DNA of 10,020 nt from Verrucomicrobia bacterium UBA1263. Lineage in GTDB: Bacteria; Verrucomicrobiota; Verrucomicrobiia; Limisphaerales; UBA1412. Position numbers and translations under genes: made by a program. The notes under the pieces were generated by a model, which was not told the DNA's origin, searched no databases, and saw nothing but the letters and a program-made list of their open reading frames with translations. Each line of letters starts with the position of its first letter. Within the stretch, counting starts at the first letter, position 1. The stretch covers positions 1 to 10,020 of the forward strand of contig DBVN01000099.1 in assembly GCA_002308515.1 (NCBI GenBank), written 5' to 3'. Positions 1-6,395 of this stretch are shown here, one piece after another.

Positions 1-25
1 ATGTTCTTTTATAATTTCCCTGGGT

Positions 26-96
26 CGGGGCACACAACGGTCTGGGGGGTTCCCATCGGAGATCTACAAGAGTGTGTTTAATTCGTAAATTCCCCG
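26..96 (+). ncRNA. Possible structured RNA, alternative to terminator
   Basis: This G-rich non-coding stretch can be folded by hand into a branched structure. CGGGG (26-30) pairs with CCCCG (92-96) and CACAC (31-35) with GTGTG (72-76). Inside are two hairpins: GGTCT plus GGG (39-46) against CCC (52-54) and AGATC (60-64), and TTTA/TAAA (77-80 with 86-89). The closing strand 92-96 overlaps the 5' arm of the terminator at 94-138, so the two folds exclude each other. That arrangement would fit an attenuator, but it may equally be the 3' part of a longer RNA or UTR that starts left of the window. I did not recognise a riboswitch class, 6S, tmRNA, SRP RNA, 5S or tRNA. The fold is by eye, without energy calculation or covariation. 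Confidence 0.22.
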
Positions 97-138
97 GGCG
101 CCTGGGTCATCCTCTGATCTAAGGAGCCCGGTTTTTTT
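94..138 (+). terminator. Intrinsic (Rho-independent) terminator
   Basis: CCGGGC (94-99) pairs with GCCCGG (126-131). The stem continues inward after one G-A mismatch (CCT 101-103 with AGG 122-124) and then through GGGTCA (104-109) against TGATCT (115-120) with G-T wobbles, closing on a 5-nt loop. Seven T residues follow directly (132-138). This is a textbook rightward terminator with an unusually long stem. It must end a transcript entering from the left, since no complete gene lies before it here. Confidence 0.8.
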
Positions 139-272
139 GTCTCCATCTCTCATTCTGTTTTCCTCATTATCCACGCTGTTTCCATTTTTTATCTTCCTTT
201 TTCCATTCTTTTTCTGCTATTCTGCAGGTGTTGGTATTTTGCGAACATTTAATTATTTATAAAAAGCTAGTT
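139..272 (+). promoter_or_regulatory. AT- and pyrimidine-rich leader of the TPR gene
   Basis: This stretch between the terminator and the TPR gene is rich in T and C on the + strand and holds no gene I can support. A promoter for the TPR gene should lie here because the terminator at 94-138 isolates it. The best candidate is TTGGTA (231-236), 17 nt, then TATTTA (254-259), a weak sigma-70 match; TATAAA at 258-263 has no well-spaced -35 box. There is no Shine-Dalgarno motif before the ATG at 273. If the candidate promoter is real, the mRNA would be nearly leaderless. Confidence 0.25.
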
Positions 273-1481
273 ATGGAAAAAGATCCACTTGATTTTTATC
301 AAAAACAAGGACACTCCTGCATCGCAAACGGAGAATATGATAAAGCTGTTTTCTACTATGAAAAGGCTTTAGATTTCTGCAAATCCCGTATGGGAAAAAA
401 TCATCCCAAGACTGGTTATTTCTACACTAACTTAGGAAATGCTTATCATCAAATGGGCAATCAAGAGAAAGCTCTTTCCTGTTGTGAAAAAGCTGAAAAT
501 ATCCTTTATTCCTATTTCAAAGAAGATAATTACCTCACTGCCATAAATTACTTCATTTTTGGGGATATTTATTACGATAGTTTTGGTGATTACGAAAAGG
601 CACTCTCATACTATGAAAAATCATTAGAAATACTTCAAAAACAAGAAGAAGAATATGATTTCTATATTGCCAGAGCCTACAGCAGGATAGGTTCTATTTG
701 TTTAGATATGAAAAACCCGGAAGATGCTCTCTTCTGTTATCAGAGAGTCTTAGACATCCATAAAGCCAAATATGGTGAAAATCATCATGAAGTTATTTCA
801 GACTATCACAATATGGGAGACGCATACTGCAATTTGAAAAATTATGACAAAGCTCTCTTTTATTACAATAAGGTCCTTGAGTATGAAAATAACCAAGAAG
901 ATATCTCCATTGCAGCAACCTATAACAGTTTGGGTGATTTATATCAGATGAAAGAAGAATATGACAATGCCCGATTCTATTTTGAAAAGGCATTGGAAAT
1001 CTACCAATCTCAACTGGGAGAAGATCATCTTAATTGTGCTCTGGTATACGCAAATTTAGGACTTGTTTATAATAATTTAAAAAATCATGAAACTGCGCTC
1101 TTCTATTGCCAAAAAGCATTAACAATCCGGGAATCCCAACTGGTAGAAAATCATCCTGACATCGGTATAATTTATAATTCATTAGGGTTTATCTATTCCG
1201 AAATGTGCCGCTATGATGAAGCCATTTTTTGCTTTAAAAAGGCATTGACCATTGAAGAACTCCGACTGGGAGAAGAGCATTTTGATACAGCCCATGGTTA
1301 TTATATGCTGGGAGATACTTATAGCAAAAAAGGTGAATCTAAAAATGCTCTTTTCTATTACAAACGATCCCTGCAAATCATGGAAACACAAATGGAAAAA
1401 GAGGATCCTCTTTTGATACACCTTAAAGAAGTGATTGAACAATGCGAACAAAAATGTGCTGAAGAAAACCTGAAGGAATAA
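273..1481 (+). CDS. Kinesin-light-chain-type tetratricopeptide repeat protein
   Basis: The 402-residue product is almost wholly tetratricopeptide repeats: about nine units of roughly 42 residues, each with an N-x-L/M-G-x-x-Y first helix and a D/E-x-A-L-x-Y-Y-x-K-A-L second helix, often joined by G-E-N/D-H. The 42-residue period and the 'GENH' linker are typical of the kinesin-light-chain/TPR_12 class, which forms superhelical protein-binding scaffolds. There is no signal peptide, membrane segment or attached catalytic domain, so it is probably a cytoplasmic adaptor with an unknown partner. I chose ATG 273; an in-frame GTG at 228 would add 15 hydrophobic residues without a convincing ribosome site. 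Base composition is distinctive: 22 of 60 bases at 361-420 are G or C, against 36 of 60 at 3481-3540. This suggests recent acquisition or a gene class kept at low G+C. It stands alone, with a terminator upstream and a structured gap downstream. Confidence 0.88.
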   Translation: MEKDPLDFYQKQGHSCIANGEYDKAVFYYEKALDFCKSRMGKNHPKTGYFYTNLGNAYHQMGNQEKALSCCEKAENILYSYFKEDNYLTAINYFIFGDIYYDSFGDYEKALSYYEKSLEILQKQEEEYDFYIARAYSRIGSICLDMKNPEDALFCYQRVLDIHKAKYGENHHEVISDYHNMGDAYCNLKNYDKALFYYNKVLEYENNQEDISIAATYNSLGDLYQMKEEYDNARFYFEKALEIYQSQLGEDHLNCALVYANLGLVYNNLKNHETALFYCQKALTIRESQLVENHPDIGIIYNSLGFIYSEMCRYDEAIFCFKKALTIEELRLGEEHFDTAHGYYMLGDTYSKKGESKNALFYYKRSLQIMETQMEKEDPLLIHLKEVIEQCEQKCAEENLKE

Positions 1482-1501
1482 AACCTCAGTCGTTTCTCCG
1501 C

Positions 1502-1588
1502 CCGGTCTGTACATTCGCGCTAAAGTGTTATACACTTGAGGCGCACGCCGTTTCCACGGGCGTGTCTGTAAACACCTTTCTTCAGACC
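1502..1588 (+). promoter_or_regulatory. Nested inverted repeats in the cinA leader
   Basis: The 120-nt gap between the TPR gene and cinA carries several inverted repeats. GGTCTG (1504-1509) and CAGACC (1583-1588) can close a junction. Inside lie hairpin 1, with AAGTGT (1523-1528) and ACACTT (1532-1537) around TAT, extendable to GCGC (1517-1520) with GCGC (1541-1544), and hairpin 2, CACGCC (1544-1549) with GGCGTG (1559-1564). There is no T run, so this is not a standard intrinsic terminator. It could be a cis-acting leader RNA, a Rho-independent-like 3' end of the TPR transcript, or a protein-binding site. No strong promoter was found for cinA, although TCTGTA (1506-1511), 17 nt, TATACA (1529-1534) is a weak candidate. 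Confidence 0.35.
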
Positions 1589-1601
1589 AGATCGTTTTGT
1601 C

Positions 1602-2873
1602 ATGGGAATTGAAATCATCAACACAGGCAGCGAGCTTATGATCGGACGGGTATTGAATACCCATTCGCAATGGCTTTGCGCGCAGCTGGATTCTCTGGGT
1701 TATACCGTTTCGCGTCAGGTGACCGTCAATGATGACGGCCCCTCGATCGTCAACGCGGTCAAAGACGCTCTGAGCCGCTCGGATACGGTGATCGTGACCG
1801 GCGGTCTGGGGCCGACGACTGACGACCTGACCCGACCTCTGATCGCGCAGCTGTTCGGCCGCCGTCTGCTGACGGATGACAGCACACTGGAACGCATCCG
1901 GGCATTTTTCGCCAAACGCGGCACGGCAGTCCCCTTCCACTGTGAGATCCAGGCTCAGTACCCGGAAGGCGCACTCGTCATCCCCAATGACTACGGCACC
2001 GCGCCGGGACTGCTGATCGAGCTGGAACAGAATCCCTTCCGTTCAGAGACGGGAAAAGCCGTCCTGATCCTGCTGCCGGGACCGCCGCGGGAACTCCATC
2101 CCATGTTCACGGAACGGGTGATCCCGCTGCTGCGCGAGAAAATGCCTCCGGCTGAGGATTATGTCAGCCTGACTCTGAAGACCGCCTGCACCGGCGAGTC
2201 CACCATCGAACGACAGGTGGCTCCCGCGCTGAAGGAACTGGTCCATCAGGGACTGGAGATCGGTTACTGCGCCCGTGTGGGCGAGGTGGAACTGCGGCTG
2301 AGCGCCCGCGGCAGCCAGGCCCGGAAGATCGTGGATCAGGCCGAAACGATCTCACGCGCCACGCTGGGAGAGATCATCTTCGGCACCGGCAGCGATAAAC
2401 TGGAACAGACCGTCGTTCGCCTCTTGAGCGAACGGCATCAGACCCTGAGTACCGCGGAGAGCTGCACCGGCGGCTTTATCGCGCACCGGGTCACGAATGT
2501 CCCCGGCGCGTCTGAAATCTTTATGGGCAGCTGTGTGACCTATTCCAACGAAGCGAAAATAAACCTGTTGGGAGTCGATCCCGAAACGCTCCGTCAGTAC
2601 GGAGCCGTCAGCGAACAGACTGCCCGCGAGATGGCGGAAGGTCTGCGCCGGCGCATGGGAACGGATTACGCGGTCTCGGCCACAGGCATCGCCGGCCCCG
2701 GCGGTGGAACGCCCGAAAAACCGGTGGGCACAGTCTATATCGGACTGTCCACCGCGCAAAAGACCGAAGCCCGGAAACAAGTTTACAACTATGACCGGGA
2801 AGCCTTTAAAATGGCTGTCTCGCAATTCGCGCTGGACTGGATCCGCAGAGTCATCCTCTCCGGCAAAATCTGA
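1602..2873 (+). CDS. cinA: CinA: COG1058 domain plus nicotinamide-nucleotide amidase
   Basis: The 423-residue length matches full two-domain CinA. The N-terminal MoaB/MogA-like COG1058 domain (residues 1 to about 170) shows the family signature TGGLGPTTDD at 66-75; in studied CinA proteins this domain hydrolyses ADP-ribose. The C-terminal PncC domain (about 270-420) has AESCTGG at 285-291, YSNEAK at 314-319 and ATGIAGPGGG at 360-369, all hallmark motifs of nicotinamide mononucleotide deamidase, which converts NMN to nicotinate mononucleotide and ammonia. Together they recycle pyridine nucleotides in the cytoplasm. The name comes from competence-induced genes in other bacteria, and nothing here indicates competence. 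ATG 1602 begins exactly at the conserved 'GIEIINTGSEL' opening; no Shine-Dalgarno precedes it. The next gene starts 14 nt after the stop, so the two are probably co-transcribed. Confidence 0.95.
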   Translation: MGIEIINTGSELMIGRVLNTHSQWLCAQLDSLGYTVSRQVTVNDDGPSIVNAVKDALSRSDTVIVTGGLGPTTDDLTRPLIAQLFGRRLLTDDSTLERIRAFFAKRGTAVPFHCEIQAQYPEGALVIPNDYGTAPGLLIELEQNPFRSETGKAVLILLPGPPRELHPMFTERVIPLLREKMPPAEDYVSLTLKTACTGESTIERQVAPALKELVHQGLEIGYCARVGEVELRLSARGSQARKIVDQAETISRATLGEIIFGTGSDKLEQTVVRLLSERHQTLSTAESCTGGFIAHRVTNVPGASEIFMGSCVTYSNEAKINLLGVDPETLRQYGAVSEQTAREMAEGLRRRMGTDYAVSATGIAGPGGGTPEKPVGTVYIGLSTAQKTEARKQVYNYDREAFKMAVSQFALDWIRRVILSGKI

Positions 2874-2887
2874 CACTTTCAAACGAT

Positions 2888-3841
2888 ATGGATCCAAAGA
2901 AACTTTTCAACAACCGTCTTTCCGCCTACCTGCTGGCCGGCATCAAAAGTCTTCCTGATGAAAGCCTGGATGAGATCCGCCGGTTCATCACCAAGTCCCT
3001 CCATCCTTACGGCGGCTTCCGGGGGCACGGCAGCAGCGCCGATCTGTACTACACCACCTTCGGCCTGTACTGCGCCACCGCGTTGAAGATCCCCGCGAAC
3101 TGGGAGCCGACGCGCGATTTTCTGGCCCGCTATGAAGAGGGGGAAGAACTGGATCTGGTGCATCTGCTCTGTCTGGTGCGCTGCTGGAAGATGCTGGAAT
3201 TCATCACCAACGGTACGGTGAAAGACCCTTTCCCCGGTCCCGTGCTGGAAAAAATACTGGAACCCTTTCTGGCGGAGGAAGGCGGATTCAATAAGGGCAT
3301 CGGCCGCCAGCGCGGCACTATCTTTGAAACCTTTCTGGCCGTGATGGCACTGGATGAACACGGATGCAAACTGCCTCCTCAGGAAGATGTTACTTTCATC
3401 ATTCAGGAAATGAAGACCCGCTGGGGCGGTTACGCCAACCATCGGGGACTGCGGATCGGTGTCACCTCCGTGACCGCGGCGGTCATCACCCTGCTCAACC
3501 GCTACGGACTGAACGATCAGGCTCAGGAGGCCGGTCAATGGATACTCAAACAGATGCACGAGAAAGGCGGTCTGAAAGTCAACGAGCTTTCCGTCATACC
3601 GGATCTGACCTCCACCGCGACCGCGCTGATGGCGATGGACCTGCTGGGACTGGGCTGCAGCGAGGAATGGCGGCAGAATACGCTGGACTTTATCGGCTCA
3701 CTCTGGAGCGGAGACGGCGGTTTCTGCGGTCATATCGTGGATAAACGCTCTGACCTGGAACACACCTTTTACGCGCTGATCGTCCTGGGCATCCTTCAGG
3801 GGAACACCCGGCAGACCGCTCCCCTGTCAGCAGATCACTAG
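2888..3841 (+). CDS. Prenyltransferase/squalene-cyclase repeat protein, protein-prenyltransferase beta-like
   Basis: The 317-residue product has five repeats of the alpha-alpha barrel class shared by protein prenyltransferase beta subunits and triterpene cyclases. They begin with YGGF (about 38), EGGF (about 135), WGGY (about 178), KGGL (about 230) and DGGF (about 277), each followed by a helix of the form T-x-x-A-L-x-x-L. Compared from memory with rat farnesyltransferase beta, repeat 5 keeps the zinc histidine context (DLEHTFYAL, His292) and repeat 4 keeps the aspartate (PDLT, Asp239), but the zinc cysteine two residues later is Thr241. There is no DxDD cyclase motif, signal peptide or membrane segment. 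Catalysis is therefore uncertain; it may be a prenyl-binding or regulatory homologue. It follows cinA by 14 nt without a ribosome site. Its TAG stop overlaps the stop of the convergent ROK kinase gene. Confidence 0.85.
   Translation: MDPKKLFNNRLSAYLLAGIKSLPDESLDEIRRFITKSLHPYGGFRGHGSSADLYYTTFGLYCATALKIPANWEPTRDFLARYEEGEELDLVHLLCLVRCWKMLEFITNGTVKDPFPGPVLEKILEPFLAEEGGFNKGIGRQRGTIFETFLAVMALDEHGCKLPPQEDVTFIIQEMKTRWGGYANHRGLRIGVTSVTAAVITLLNRYGLNDQAQEAGQWILKQMHEKGGLKVNELSVIPDLTSTATALMAMDLLGLGCSEEWRQNTLDFIGSLWSGDGGFCGHIVDKRSDLEHTFYALIVLGILQGNTRQTAPLSADH
3838..3841. other. CTAG palindrome serving as both convergent stop codons
   Basis: Positions 3839-3841 read TAG on the plus strand and end the prenyltransferase-like gene. 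Positions 3838-3840 read TAG on the minus strand and end the ROK kinase gene. The two genes thus share a 4-nt palindrome with no intergenic space, and I see no T-tailed hairpin on either side, so transcripts from both sides must overlap into the opposite gene or stop by Rho. Confidence 0.95.
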
Positions 3842-4785
3842 ATCCCTTTGGCCAGAACGGCCGCGCCGGTGATGCCGGCGTTGTCGCCCAGCCTGGTGGC
3901 GATCACCTGGAATGTCGGCGGGATCCCCGGAAACGCGTATTCATGGGCCACCTTGTCGATGACGGGTATCATCTGGTCTTCCAGGGCATCGATGACACCG
4001 CCGCCCAGAACAACGACATCCGGATTGAGCAGGTTGACCACATTGGCCACAGCGATCCCGGTATAGTGAGCCGCCTCATCAACGAGCCGCGCCACACACT
4101 TATCCCCGCGGCGGATCGCCTTTTCCAGATCGCCGCTGCGCAGATTTTCCAGCTTCTTATCCGCCAGCTGAGTTTCCTCGCCGTTTTTGATAGCCTCGCC
4201 GAGTTTGCGGAAGATGGAGCTTCGGCTGGCAAACAGCTCGAAACAGCCGCGGTTGCCGCAGTTGCACTGCTCCCCGTTCACATCCAGCACCGTATGACCA
4301 ATCTCCCCGGCGATCAGATTCGTCCCGCGGTAAAGCTGACGGTTCAGGATCAGACCGGCACCGACTCCCGTTCCCAGGAAGATGCCGACCATGTTCACCG
4401 GTTTGGCTTTCAATTCATGGTGATAGATGCCCAGAGCAGCCACATTGCAGTCATTCTCCACAGACACAGGGATCTGCATGACCTTTTCCAGCTGTTTTCT
4501 GAGGGGAACATTATCCCAGTCCAGATTCCCGGCAAAGATAACATTGCCCTTGGCGTCGATCGAGCCCGGAGTCCCGATCCCCAGAGCGGCAATGGAATCT
4601 TTCTTGATGTCAAAGTCGTCCACCAGATCCGAAGCGCAGCGGGCGATCCTCTCGACCACCGAAGCAAAGCCGCGTTCGGGTTTTGTGCGCATTTTATTGC
4701 GTCCGACCAGGTTCAGTTCCTCGTCGAACAGCCCGGCCAGTATCTTGGATCCTCCCAGATCGATCCCCAGGTAATACTTCAGCAT
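3838..4785 (-). CDS. ROK-family sugar kinase, probable glucokinase
   Basis: This 315-residue protein is a complete ROK kinase that would phosphorylate glucose or a related hexose with ATP in the cytoplasm. It opens with the phosphate-binding motif GIDLGGSK (7-14), has the catalytic-base motif ENDCN (110-114, Asp112), the adenosine-region motif GTGVGAG (138-144), and the ROK zinc site EIGH (161-164) with CNCGNRGCFE (174-183), giving His164, Cys174, Cys176 and Cys181. It has no N-terminal helix-turn-helix, so it is an enzyme and not a ROK repressor. Within this family the exact sugar (glucose, ManNAc, fructose, allose) cannot be read from motifs; glucose is the default. ATG 4785 lies 2 nt after the stop of the upstream kinase gene (TGATCATG arrangement) with no Shine-Dalgarno, so translation is probably coupled. 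Confidence 0.9.
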   Translation of the reverse strand: MLKYYLGIDLGGSKILAGLFDEELNLVGRNKMRTKPERGFASVVERIARCASDLVDDFDIKKDSIAALGIGTPGSIDAKGNVIFAGNLDWDNVPLRKQLEKVMQIPVSVENDCNVAALGIYHHELKAKPVNMVGIFLGTGVGAGLILNRQLYRGTNLIAGEIGHTVLDVNGEQCNCGNRGCFELFASRSSIFRKLGEAIKNGEETQLADKKLENLRSGDLEKAIRRGDKCVARLVDEAAHYTGIAVANVVNLLNPDVVVLGGGVIDALEDQMIPVIDKVAHEYAFPGIPPTFQVIATRLGDNAGITGAAVLAKGI

Positions 4786-4787
4786 GA

Positions 4788-5624
4788 TCAGGTATGAGTT
4801 GTCTTTCTATTGGAGAGCAGCTTCTGGACTTCTTTCTTGAGAATGGCGTGGACCACCTCCACACTGTGATTCGCGTCCACAATGGTGAAATGATAGACCT
4901 TCTGCAGCTCACGGTACTTCTCCATCATCAGCTGCTGGAACTTGGAAAAACTCTCGAACCAGTCCTGGCTGAGACCCAAGTCCATACCGCTTTCCCAGTA
5001 GTCCAGCGAATGACTCTTGAGGAAATTGCGCTCGATCAGCTTTTCTGTGGAAACATTCAAATAAAAGACGGCATCGGGTTCCAGGGCGATCCCATAGAGG
5101 TTCTTGACCCATTCAGGATTCATGCCGCGAACCAGATCGCGCGCCATCAAAGTGTAAATATAACGATCGGCCAGGACCATGCGGCCCGCCCGCAAAGCCG
5201 GCAGGATGACGTTCTCCAGCTGATCGGCGAAGTCGGTCGCGTAGAAAAGACTCATCGTTCTGTGGCTGAGACGGTTGCTATTCTTAGCCAGCTGCAGTTC
5301 CTCGCTGACCAGCGTAGAGCGCTTCAGCCCCACCTGCACCGTCGCGTGACCGCTGCCTTCCAGCCAGTCCACCAGCTTGGCGATCTGAGTAGAACGCCCC
5401 GAACCATCAGCGCCTTCCACCACGATCAGCTTCCCTTTCAAGGTGTTCACATCCACTCCGGGGATGCCGGCACCGTAGAACTTCCGTTCCGTCTCGGTCA
5501 GCAGCTGGATATTGGTGTAGCTGGCATACTTCTCCCGGTCTCTGGAAAGCTTTTGCCCGACCACTTTGCGGGTCAGATTCCGTTTCCCGATCAATTTCTT
5601 CACTGTTTTCTTCCGTGTCTTCAT
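4788..5624 (-). CDS. Divergent thymidylate-kinase-like protein B with Arg in the P-loop
   Basis: The 278-residue product is a P-loop NMP kinase of the thymidylate kinase superfamily (COG0125-like). Residues 64 onward align by eye along their length with gene A. Walker A is GADGSGRST (71-79), where Arg77 (codon CGT) replaces the usual Lys. DRY (153-155) is the usual second motif. At 129-135 it has ATDFADQ where standard dTMP kinases have the nucleotide-contacting A-A-D-R-A-Q-H. A lid-like part contains LDYWESGMDLGLS (207-219), shared in form with gene A. Residues 1-60 form an extension not present in A; its first 30 residues are strongly basic. The P-loop change could mean a pseudokinase partner of A or an altered enzyme; the rest of the fold is well kept, arguing against decay. 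ATG 5624 has AGGAGG upstream, overlapping the stop of gene A. Confidence 0.85.
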   Translation of the reverse strand: MKTRKKTVKKLIGKRNLTRKVVGQKLSRDREKYASYTNIQLLTETERKFYGAGIPGVDVNTLKGKLIVVEGADGSGRSTQIAKLVDWLEGSGHATVQVGLKRSTLVSEELQLAKNSNRLSHRTMSLFYATDFADQLENVILPALRAGRMVLADRYIYTLMARDLVRGMNPEWVKNLYGIALEPDAVFYLNVSTEKLIERNFLKSHSLDYWESGMDLGLSQDWFESFSKFQQLMMEKYRELQKVYHFTIVDANHSVEVVHAILKKEVQKLLSNRKTTHT

Positions 5625-5635
5625 CTCTCTGCTTT

Positions 5636-5641
5636 CCTCCT
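5636..5641 (-). promoter_or_regulatory. Ribosome binding site of gene B, overlapping gene A stop
   Basis: The minus strand reads AGGAGG here, 11 nt before ATG 5624, one of only two clear Shine-Dalgarno motifs in the window. It overlaps the TAG stop of gene A (5640-5642), so ribosomes finishing A would sit on it, favouring balanced, coupled synthesis of both proteins. Confidence 0.7.
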
Positions 5642-6311
5642 ATTTAGGCAACGCGAACCGGCTCAGATCCAGCTGACTGGCAACCAGTTTTCGTACCTCT
5701 GACTGTTGTCTCTCGATAGAACCGTTCGCGTCTATCACGGTGAAGCCGAACTCATCTTTCATCTCGACATACTTCTCCAGCATCCTGCCCTGAAAGATCT
5801 TAAAGCTCTCCTCACGGGTCGGTGCCAGATGCAGATCCATCCCGGCCTCGAAGAACTTCAGCTCCGGCCGTCCGGAAAGGATGCGTCCCAGAGAAACCTC
5901 CAGATCCGCCTTGAACAGGAACGTCAGATCCGGTTTGACGGCAAAACTGTAAAGCTCATGCACCCAGTCCGGGTCACAGCCGCGGACGGTGTCGCGCACA
6001 TAAGCGGTAAACACATACCTGTCGCACAGAACGATATAACCGGCCTTGAGCATGGGAGCCAGCTGACGGTCATAGCGATCGGCAAAATCCGTCGCGTGGA
6101 TCAGACTGAAAGTCGTAGGAGTGAGCAGCTCCTTCTTTTTACCTTTGGAAGTGGCGCTCTTGACCAGCTCCGAAGAGTTCCATTGACTGAAAAAGACCTT
6201 CAGTTTCTGGGACTCCAGCCAACGGCGCAGAAGCTGGATCTGGGTGCTTTTCCCGGAACCGTCCACGCCTTCCACCGCTATCAATTTTCCTTTAAATTCT
6301 GTTTTAGCCAC
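5640..6311 (-). CDS. Divergent thymidylate-kinase-like protein A with intact P-loop
   Basis: This 223-residue protein has the size and order of a dTMP kinase: Walker A GVDGSGKST (15-23, Lys21), ATDFADR (73-79), CDRY (96-99) and a late DAN (194-196). Standard dTMP kinases phosphorylate dTMP to dTDP for DNA synthesis. This one departs from them: the A-A-D-R-A-Q-H motif is replaced by ATDFADR, and AYQG after DRY becomes AYVRDTVRG (103-111), so the nucleotide site is changed and the substrate is not certain. I chose GTG 6311 because TTGAGG lies 5 nt upstream and it gives the natural start MAKTEFKGKLIAVEG. A TTG at 6335 would add eight residues. It is probably the first gene of a three-gene minus-strand operon with gene B and the ROK kinase. 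Automatic annotation would likely call it tmk. Confidence 0.87.
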   Translation of the reverse strand: MAKTEFKGKLIAVEGVDGSGKSTQIQLLRRWLESQKLKVFFSQWNSSELVKSATSKGKKKELLTPTTFSLIHATDFADRYDRQLAPMLKAGYIVLCDRYVFTAYVRDTVRGCDPDWVHELYSFAVKPDLTFLFKADLEVSLGRILSGRPELKFFEAGMDLHLAPTREESFKIFQGRMLEKYVEMKDEFGFTVIDANGSIERQQSEVRKLVASQLDLSRFALPK

Positions 6312-6316
6312 AATAA

Positions 6317-6322
6317 CCTCAA
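6317..6322 (-). promoter_or_regulatory. Ribosome binding site deciding the GTG start of gene A
   Basis: The minus strand reads TTGAGG, with GAGG placed 5 nt before GTG 6311. This supports GTG 6311 over the upstream TTG at 6335, which has no comparable motif. Confidence 0.6.
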
Positions 6323-6395
6323 CATCTGCCCCCAAAGTACACCCAAATCAGTCAGAAGTAAATACAAAATCACCTGTTTTCAAACATCTTTGAGC

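Noticed and set aside
18..131. 5S rRNA, tmRNA or 6S RNA at the left end
   Set aside because: A short resemblance to the 5S 3' half (GGGG-TTCCCAT) is not backed by the conserved upstream 5S sequences, and no tmRNA or 6S signature could be found.
228..272. GTG 228 as the start of the TPR protein
   Set aside because: It adds a hydrophobic 15-residue tail with no Shine-Dalgarno and no TPR similarity; ATG 273 leads directly into the repeat region.
1504..1588. tRNA-like cloverleaf between the TPR gene and cinA
   Set aside because: The length and closing stem are suggestive, but there is no T-loop TTC motif, no 7-nt anticodon loop and no CCA-compatible acceptor end.
1182..1940. Minus-strand frame spanning the TPR/cinA gap
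   Set aside because: It overlaps two well-supported plus-strand genes of very different base composition and has no coherent protein features.
3943..4797. Long plus-strand open frame opposite the ROK kinase
   Set aside because: It is antisense to a gene with every ROK motif intact, and its translation has no recognisable domain; G+C-rich coding DNA often leaves such frames open.
4794..5702. 302-codon plus-strand open frame opposite kinase B
   Set aside because: It mirrors a gene with clear P-loop and DRY motifs, is rich in His/Gln/Leu typical of antisense translation, and has no ribosome site or family signature.
6359..6378. Promoter for the minus-strand kinase cluster (TTGAAA and TATTTA)
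   Set aside because: The two boxes are only 13 nt apart and the -10 match is three of six, so no promoter is claimed although one is expected nearby.
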